Assembly: GCA_963665975.1 (NCBI GenBank)
Contig: OY762508.1
Coordinates: forward strand, 2,852,001-2,916,000
Source: G963665975 sp963665975
GTDB lineage: Bacteria; Bacteroidota; Rhodothermia; Rhodothermales; Bin80
Length of the DNA stretch: 64,000 nucleotides
Direction of reading: 5' to 3'
The stretch's first letter is position 1. Each line of letters opens with the position of its first letter. Both the position numbers and the translations under genes were made by a program. The notes beneath the pieces were generated by a model that made no database searches, had not been told where the DNA came from, and saw only the letters and a list, made by a program, of their open reading frames with translations. This document shows, in pieces, positions 58,720 to 64,000 of the stretch.

Positions 58720-59247
58720 TCATGCTGCAAACTCCACCAACAATGCGTTCTTGACTACGGCATCGCCACATTGGACGTGGACGGCCTCTATGATGCCACT
58801 CTTCGGTGCGCATAATTCATTTTCCATTTTCATGGCTTCGAGAACAACGAGCCCTTCGCCAGCTTCGACCTCGCTCCCGGGCGCGACGCGTACGTCCAGA
58901 ACAAGCCCGGGCATGGGTGCGCGGACGTCGTTTGAGGCATCCTTGGCGTTATCGCCCAATCCAAAGCGTTCACGGAGGAGGGTGATGTCATCCTTGACGA
59001 CAGCTGTCACGGTCCGGTTTGCCACCGTGACTTGACAGATATTGTCCGAGTCCTCGCTCGTGACCACGAGCGGGATGCTCTTGCCGTCCAGAATCAAGCT
59101 GTAGCTGTGCCCTCGGGCGTGTTCGAAGTTGATTATAACGGACTCGCCATTCACGAATACACGCCCGTTTCGGAGTGCGATATCGTAGTTCGTTTCGCCT
59201 ATAAGGACACGAAACGATTGATCCTGGACTGGCAGTGACTGTGACAT
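58720..59247 (-). CDS. Biotin carboxyl carrier protein of an acyl-CoA carboxylase or decarboxylase
   Basis: Encodes 175 aa. The C-terminal biotinyl domain (VRAPMPGLVLDVRVAPGSEV, then the biotin-attachment motif EAMKMENE with the target Lys) is preceded by ~95 residues resembling the beta-rich domain of Bacteroidota carboxylase subunits (YDIALRNGRVFVNGESVI). This form is usual for acetyl/propionyl-CoA carboxylases and Na+-pumping decarboxylases rather than AccB. The biotin carboxylase and carboxyltransferase subunits are not in the window. It is transcribed with the SDR gene just downstream on the minus strand. Confidence 0.88.
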   Translation of the reverse strand: MSQSLPVQDQSFRVLIGETNYDIALRNGRVFVNGESVIINFEHARGHSYSLILDGKSIPLVVTSEDSDNICQVTVANRTVTAVVKDDITLLRERFGLGDNAKDASNDVRAPMPGLVLDVRVAPGSEVEAGEGLVVLEAMKMENELCAPKSGIIEAVHVQCGDAVVKNALLVEFAA

Positions 59248-59348
59248 GGAGGTAACCTAAGGCTTTCGGGGCAAATTTCCCGCGCGCAAGCAGGGATCTT
59301 GCATGGTAATCGGCGCATACATGCAGCCAATGCAAAATCCCCAATACG

Positions 59349-60224
59349 ATGCCCACTGTGCTTCTGATGTTGATCCTGCTAACGGGAGGCCCGGAGGAGT
59401 CCGCCGGGTCCGCCGGGTGCGTGGCGCTTTCGGACACCACGACCGACCCGGTATTCGAGGAGTTGATGGCCTATGCTCGTGAGCACGGCATCCATCAGGA
59501 GCCGTTCGGCCACATAATTCGAAAAGTAGGCCAGCGGTTTCTCGGCAGTCCCTACGCAGAGGGTCTCCTTGACAAGTCCGACCACGAATCGCTGGTGTTG
59601 GATCTTACCCGGTTTGATTGTGTGCTGTATGTGGAAGTTGTCCTGGCACTGGCCACCGGCATTGCATTGCAGGACTACAGCTATGCCACGTTTGCGCGAA
59701 ATGTGGAATCGCTGCGCTACCGCGGTGGAAAAGAGGACGGCTACTGCAGCCGGTTGCATTATTTTTCCGAGTGGATTGCGGACAACGAGGCGCGTGGCGC
59801 AGTAAGCAATGTAACGCGTAGGCTTGGGGGCGAGCCGCTCGACAAGCAGCTTACCTTCATGTCGGAGCACCGCGAAAGCTATCCACGCTTCGCTACCCAC
59901 GACAGCCTGTTCGGTGGTATCCAGTCAATGGAGCGGGCACTTGCAAATCTCGAAATCTTCCACATCCCCCAGAATGCCATCGCAGCTGCCTATGTTGGTT
60001 TGCAGGATGGTGACATCGTCGCCACCAGTACCTACATAGAAGGATTGGATGTTAGCCACACGGGGTTTGTCGTCCGGTTGGACAACGACAGTGTGGGGTT
60101 GCTGCATGCCTCGACGGACGGTGGCGTAAAGGTGTCACGAGACCTCCAGCGGTACGTGAAGGATAACAAGATTCAGATCGGAATTGTGGTAGCGCGGCCG
60201 GTTGATCCGAGGGGAGAACGCTGA
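59349..60224 (+). CDS. DUF1460 N-acetylmuramoyl-L-alanine amidase-like protein
   Basis: Encodes 291 aa. The start MPTVLLMLILLTGG suggests a short signal sequence. DUF1460 is an NlpC/P60-like cysteine amidase fold of the Bacteroidota; the catalytic Cys91 lies in LTRFDCVLYVEVVLAL, and the partner His is likely in LDVSHTGFVVRL near residue 235. Secondary marks are RYRGGKEDGYCSRLHYFSEW and LQDGDIVATSTYIEGLDV. It probably cleaves peptidoglycan peptides in the periplasm. It stands on its own before ubiE; the divergent gene is the biotinyl carrier. Confidence 0.85.
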   Translation: MPTVLLMLILLTGGPEESAGSAGCVALSDTTTDPVFEELMAYAREHGIHQEPFGHIIRKVGQRFLGSPYAEGLLDKSDHESLVLDLTRFDCVLYVEVVLALATGIALQDYSYATFARNVESLRYRGGKEDGYCSRLHYFSEWIADNEARGAVSNVTRRLGGEPLDKQLTFMSEHRESYPRFATHDSLFGGIQSMERALANLEIFHIPQNAIAAAYVGLQDGDIVATSTYIEGLDVSHTGFVVRLDNDSVGLLHASTDGGVKVSRDLQRYVKDNKIQIGIVVARPVDPRGER

Positions 60225-60269
60225 ACTGTTCCGTATGGTAATCTATGCGGGCCTGGTAATTGAATTGTC

Positions 60270-60998
60270 ATGTGTGCACTTCCTTCGACAGGACAGGCAA
60301 AAGGCAAGACGGGGCAGGTTGAGGCGATGTTCGATGCCATCGCCTCCCGCTATGATCTGCTGAACCGGGTGCTGAGTCTCGGCGTCGACCGTTCCTGGCG
60401 TCGCGAGGCTGTCAATATATTAGTGGACGAAAGCCCTCAACGCATCCTGGACGTAGCCACAGGGACAGGTGATCTTGCCCTCGAAGCCCTGCGTCTGGCG
60501 CCGAAGCAGGTCGTGGGTGTTGACATTTCCGAGGGCATGCTCGCACTAGCGCGTGCAAAGGCAGAGCGGATGGGGGCGTCGGACCGGGTGGTGTTTCGGC
60601 GTGGAGACGCCCAGCGCTTGCCGTTTTCGGATCGACAATTCCATGCTGCGCTGGTGGCCTTCGGGGTCCGAAATTTTGAGGACCTGGACAGGGGGCTCGC
60701 CGAAATCAGGCGCGTGCTCCGCCCGGGCGCCACGCTAGTGGTTCTGGAATTCAGCCAGCCGACCGTGTTTCCCGTCAAGCAAGCGTATGCGCTCTATTCG
60801 CGGACGCTCCTGCCGGGCATCGGGCGCCTGGTGTCCCGCCACAACGGTGCCTATTCGTACCTGCCGGCGTCAATTGCCGTGTTTCCATACGGCAACGCAT
60901 TTCTTGAGCGCATGAAGACCGCCGGCTACACGGACCTCACGTGCCGCCCACTTACATTCGGCATCGTATCGCTCTACACGGGGAAGGTGCGCGCGTAG
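60270..60998 (+). CDS. ubiE: Demethylmenaquinone/ubiquinone methyltransferase
   Basis: Encodes 242 aa. It performs the final C-methylation of demethylmenaquinone to menaquinone (MenG function expected in this lineage). SAM-binding motif I LDVATGTGDLALEAL, motif II GVDISEGMLALARAKAER, FRRGDAQRLPFSDRQFHAAL, FGVRNFEDL and VVLEFSQPT are the UbiE/COQ5 signatures. The N-terminus GQVEAMFDAIASRYDLLNRV is canonical. Length is typical. It is followed by a convergent minus-strand regulatory cassette with a 13-bp gap. Confidence 0.93.
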   Translation: MCALPSTGQAKGKTGQVEAMFDAIASRYDLLNRVLSLGVDRSWRREAVNILVDESPQRILDVATGTGDLALEALRLAPKQVVGVDISEGMLALARAKAERMGASDRVVFRRGDAQRLPFSDRQFHAALVAFGVRNFEDLDRGLAEIRRVLRPGATLVVLEFSQPTVFPVKQAYALYSRTLLPGIGRLVSRHNGAYSYLPASIAVFPYGNAFLERMKTAGYTDLTCRPLTFGIVSLYTGKVRA

Positions 60999-61011
60999 GG
61001 TTGGCCATCTT

Positions 61012-61431
61012 CTACCCGATGGGCACGTCGTTCGTGTTGCGATACTTAGTAAGGCGGATTTCGTTGACGTGTCCCTGCGTCTGATATTCGACATGATCCA
61101 TCAGGCGCCGGATTATGTGTACGCCCAGTCCGCCAGATTTGCCGGCCTTGGTAAGCTCTACAAGATTCGGTTCGCTATAGGTGGACCGATCAAAGGGACG
61201 TCCGTGGTCACGGATGCACACGGTAAAGCGGGACGCATCTATAATGATCGCAATGTCTACTTCGTGACCCGCTTCGCCGTCGTAGGCGTGTTCAATCACA
61301 TTCGTACATGCTTCGTCCACGCACATCTTTACATGTTCTACCGCTTTCTCCGGGAGGTCCGCCGCGATGGCATGGCGCACAACAAACTTGCGCACTTTCC
61401 GCAGAAAGCGCGTTGAGCTCGGTATAGCCAT
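61012..61431 (-). CDS. HATPase anti-sigma kinase (RsbW/SpoIIAB-like)
   Basis: Encodes 139 aa from ATG 61431; a GTG at 61452 would add seven residues. The GHKL ATPase N box MCVDEACTNVIEHAY, the CIRDHGRPFD segment and the G box GGLGVHIIRRLMD are conserved. Such kinases phosphorylate STAS antagonists and can bind sigma factors. The gene lies downstream of the STAS gene and the PP2C phosphatase gene on the same strand, completing a partner-switching module, although the gap to STAS is 73 bp. No sigma factor gene is present in the window. Confidence 0.88.
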   Translation of the reverse strand: MAIPSSTRFLRKVRKFVVRHAIAADLPEKAVEHVKMCVDEACTNVIEHAYDGEAGHEVDIAIIIDASRFTVCIRDHGRPFDRSTYSEPNLVELTKAGKSGGLGVHIIRRLMDHVEYQTQGHVNEIRLTKYRNTNDVPIG

Positions 61432-61504
61432 GGTATAAACGGAGCGAGCCACGGAATCGGCGGTTCAGCGCAAAGTGGTCAGTGTGAAGGTCCGGTTCAT
61501 GCGG

Positions 61505-61858
61505 TCAGTTCTGCTTTTCAAACAGGTGAATGGCTTCGTCTTCGGTGTCTACGATGTTAAAGAGCAGGGGAAAGCCCAATAGGTCGAACACGTTGAAGAC
61601 CTTGGGCTGCAGGGCGGCAATCTTGATGTCTCCGCCCTCGTTGCGGACTTCCTCAATGAAGGCCATGAAAACGCCCAGTCCGGCACTGGAGATATAATGC
61701 AGGTTGGCACCGTTTACGATGATCCGATACTGCCCGTCATCCTTGCATTTTTGGATAGCGGCCTCCAGTTCAGATGCCGTATGGGCATCCAACTCACCCT
61801 TCAGTGAGAGGACCTGTACGGTATCCCGGAGGTTAAATCCTACGGAGAAATTACCCAT
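61505..61858 (-). CDS. STAS-domain anti-sigma factor antagonist
   Basis: Encodes 117 aa, one STAS domain. The phosphorylatable serine lies in LHYISSAGLGVF (S57 or S58). The strand before it reads NGANLHYISSAGL, with Asn where the usual sequence has Asp. Partner proteins are the adjacent kinase (which would phosphorylate it) and the SpoIIE-type phosphatase (which would dephosphorylate it). Length is typical of SpoIIAA/RsbV. It sits 54 bp downstream of the phosphatase gene. Confidence 0.9.
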   Translation of the reverse strand: MGNFSVGFNLRDTVQVLSLKGELDAHTASELEAAIQKCKDDGQYRIIVNGANLHYISSAGLGVFMAFIEEVRNEGGDIKIAALQPKVFNVFDLLGFPLLFNIVDTEDEAIHLFEKQN

Positions 61859-61912
61859 GAAAGCTGCCAGTGAGAGGTTGATAAGGTAATGTAAAAGGTA
61901 GTGTACCCGGCG

Positions 61913-64000
61913 TTAGGTAATAACCCGGTCTTTGTCGGGGCTGGATTGTCCATGTCCATGCCACTTGAATACGACTATCGTCAAGTCGTCGCCATACTGA
62001 CGGTTGCCCCCCAGGAATTGGTCAAGATCGCGCAGCACTGCATCATGCAGATCGTGAGCATCTTCGTGGCGATGACGGCATATCGATGCGAGCAATCGAT
62101 CGAACCCGTATTCTTCTCCAGACTCGTCGCGACTTTCCACAACTCCGTCTGTATAGAAGACGAAGATGTCTCCCTGTCCGAGGGAGACGTGTTCGATTTC
62201 CAGCGTTTCCCGGAAGAGCACTCCGCTATCCAATCCCAATCCCAGACCCCTTGATCGCAGAAACCGTGCGTTTCCGCTAGCGCTTACAGCAGCCGCCGGG
62301 CAGTGGCCGGCCCGTGCGAGCGCTATTTCCTTGCGCGCCGGGTCAAAGAGGCCGTAGATGACCGATATGAAGGTATTTCTTTCCAGTAGCACGGAGATCG
62401 CACGGTTTGCGTGCGTCAGAAATTCCGCCGGCTGCGCAGCCAAGTGTGTTACGGATTGGAAAATGCCTTGCATTTCGGCCATGTAGAACGCTGCAGATGT
62501 CCCCTTACCCGATACGTCGGCGACGATAAATGCCAGGCGGCCGTCGTCCAGTTTGACAAAGTCGTAGTAATCGCCCCCTACTTCCTGGGCAGGTACGCTG
62601 GAGGCCGCCAGGGACAGGCCGCCAATACTTGGCAAATTCTGGGGTAGCAGCTTACCCTGTACTTGCCTGGCAATGGCCAACTCCTGGGAAAGGCGTTCCC
62701 GTTCGACCTGCTCCTCGAACAGCCGGGCATTTTCGAGGGCCAATGCAGCCTGGGCGGCAAATACGGTAATGGTTTCCACGTCGTCCTGCTGAAACCCATT
62801 GGGCACGTTACTCGCCACGAAAAGCCCTCCTAGGACCTTGCTGCGCGCAATGAGAGGAATCACGACCAGGCTGGCGACGCCGTCGCCAGAAGCGGTGGAC
62901 ACACGCCGATCCCGCATCGCTTGGTCAAGCACCAGGCGTTTCCCGGTCAAGCGAACTTCGCGAAACAGCGCAGCGGTGTCGACGCGCTCGGTAACGAGCG
63001 ATTGCTCAATGTTGTGCGTAGCCAGCACTCGCGGCGCAAGAGATCCGGTCTCCGGGTCTGCTATGGCCAGCCAGGCAGCGGTCGCCGATCCGGCTCTAAC
63101 AGGCGACTCCGTAATGGTAGATGCCAGTTTGTCGAGGTCGAAGACCTGGTTTACCAGGTCTGTGAGCGAGTGCATCACGGCCATTTCGTCGGCGCGACGC
63201 TGGTAATCGCTCGTGGTGGGCAAATGGAATACGAGCGACAGTATCACAGCTATGCAGTAGACCACGCCGAATACCCCTGCGAGCAGCATGAACGTGCTTA
63301 GCGCGGCGCTGTAGGTATGCAGATAGTCCGACTGCACCGGGAGCAGGCCCACCGGGTCCTGGGTCCCGGGTAACTCTACACCCTGCCCTAACCATACGAC
63401 CAATCTCAAAAACAATAGCAGCAATACGGAAAAGCCGATCGCTTTCATCTTCCTTCTGAACGACAGGCGGACGATCCACGAAATGCTCAGTACATTGACG
63501 GCAATGCACAATGTGGCAGGCACAAGGCCTGCCACCCAATACGCGGAGGGATTGTACGTCTCCGTATTACCCATGGAGTCAACGACCCCGAGGGCGGCCG
63601 CCAGCGTCATACTCGCCAGCATCAGATTCCAGTTGCGGATGCTCTTCTTCGTGCGCCTGAGTAACACCAGGTCACGGAAAAACAGTAACAGGACAAAGTA
63701 GAAGACTGCCTGCAAGCCGGAAAGGAGAAAGCCCTTCAGGATCGTGGAAATTGACAGCGGTCTGCCTTCGTGAAATCCGCCCGGAATCAGGTACAGCACC
63801 GCGAAGGCCAGGCCAAAACAGACCGCTCCGACCGCGAGAACATTCCAGAACGCTTTCTCGGGCGTTGCCCGCTGGTCTTTGAGCACATCTGCGAGCAACA
63901 ACCACAGCGCTCCGTAGCAGATCAGAAGACTGAGGTGGTAGGCCAGCTCTATTGGTACGCTCGGGTGGCCAGCCGTCCCCATCACCAACAGATATGCCGT
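61913..64000 (-). CDS. Membrane-bound GAF-PP2C (SpoIIE-type) serine phosphatase, 5' end near or beyond window edge
   Basis: At least 691 aa to ATG/GTG-like starts at 63982-63988, but the frame stays open to 64000, so the true start may lie outside. About eight TM helices occupy the N-terminal ~250 residues. A GAF domain (VVIPLIARSKVLGGLFVASN) and a coiled segment (LENARLFEEQVERERLSQEL) lead to the phosphatase: QEVGGDYYDFVKL, VADVSGKGTSAAFYMA and IFVFYTDGVVESRDESGEE carry the metal-binding aspartates. It would dephosphorylate the STAS protein in response to membrane or cytoplasmic signals and so release the output of the partner switch. Confidence 0.87.
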   Translation of the reverse strand, partial: TAYLLVMGTAGHPSVPIELAYHLSLLICYGALWLLLADVLKDQRATPEKAFWNVLAVGAVCFGLAFAVLYLIPGGFHEGRPLSISTILKGFLLSGLQAVFYFVLLLFFRDLVLLRRTKKSIRNWNLMLASMTLAAALGVVDSMGNTETYNPSAYWVAGLVPATLCIAVNVLSISWIVRLSFRRKMKAIGFSVLLLLFLRLVVWLGQGVELPGTQDPVGLLPVQSDYLHTYSAALSTFMLLAGVFGVVYCIAVILSLVFHLPTTSDYQRRADEMAVMHSLTDLVNQVFDLDKLASTITESPVRAGSATAAWLAIADPETGSLAPRVLATHNIEQSLVTERVDTAALFREVRLTGKRLVLDQAMRDRRVSTASGDGVASLVVIPLIARSKVLGGLFVASNVPNGFQQDDVETITVFAAQAALALENARLFEEQVERERLSQELAIARQVQGKLLPQNLPSIGGLSLAASSVPAQEVGGDYYDFVKLDDGRLAFIVADVSGKGTSAAFYMAEMQGIFQSVTHLAAQPAEFLTHANRAISVLLERNTFISVIYGLFDPARKEIALARAGHCPAAAVSASGNARFLRSRGLGLGLDSGVLFRETLEIEHVSLGQGDIFVFYTDGVVESRDESGEEYGFDRLLASICRHRHEDAHDLHDAVLRDLDQFLGGNRQYGDDLTIVVFKWHGHGQSSPDKDRVIT

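Overview
The window looks like a chromosome segment from a Bacteroidota-type bacterium, most probably of the Rhodothermia/Balneolia lineage. Markers are a DUF4835 (PorD, type IX secretion) protein, a DUF1015-serA-serC block, an ileS-dksA-lspA block with a DksA-family protein holding one Cys, a TonB-dependent receptor with an N-terminal carboxypeptidase-regulatory-like domain, a DUF1460 protein and a biotinyl carrier protein. Core starts mostly lack a Shine-Dalgarno sequence, as is usual in Bacteroidota. Base composition is GC-rich by eye. The lineage is an inference from gene content; no 16S rRNA is present.

Region 1 (1-30.9 kb) is mostly housekeeping. In order it holds serine synthesis (serA, serC), the three-subunit proton-translocating transhydrogenase (pntAA/AB/B), a hotdog thioesterase, a TesA-like lipoprotein divergent from a YbbA/YbbP-like ABC transporter, a YggS-type PLP protein, purine nucleoside phosphorylase, an IleRS2-type ileS with an inverted catalytic signature (GxHH), a dksA-like gene and lspA. 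A minus-strand set follows: NIPSNAP protein, amidohydrolase, DinB-like protein and a TctCBA tripartite tricarboxylate transporter. Then come glycerate kinase, a DUF255 protein and a thiolase. Between thiolase and mpg lies a tandem duplication that produced two DUF4097 genes. One copy has an expanded 225-bp repeat array, and the junction carries a fused mpg/thiolase relic.

Region 2 (about 30.9-48.8 kb) is an accessory defence island between mpg and alaS. It contains a SIR2-domain protein with a possible small upstream partner, a PIN/VapC relic, a complete AbiEi/AbiEii toxin-antitoxin pair, a decayed DDE transposase, and a three-gene DISARM-like operon. The operon encodes a 1743-aa DEAD helicase with DUF1998 and a probable DUF559/Vsr-like nuclease tail, a DrmD-like SNF2 helicase, and a 1418-aa DrmMI-like N6-adenine methyltransferase. 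The methyltransferase gene contains a run of 29 C residues (47828-47856). Any change in run length not divisible by three truncates the protein, so the modification enzyme is probably phase-variable. The island genes have visible Shine-Dalgarno-like sequences, unlike the core, which fits horizontal acquisition.

Region 3 (48.9-64 kb) returns to core genes: alaS, tRNA-Ser(CGA), PorD-like DUF4835, a DUF411 protein, peptide deformylase, an M23 peptidase, a TonB-dependent receptor, an extended SDR, a biotinyl carrier protein, a DUF1460 amidase-like protein, ubiE/menG, and a partner-switching cassette (SpoIIE-type PP2C phosphatase, STAS antagonist, HATPase anti-sigma kinase). The phosphatase gene runs off the right edge.
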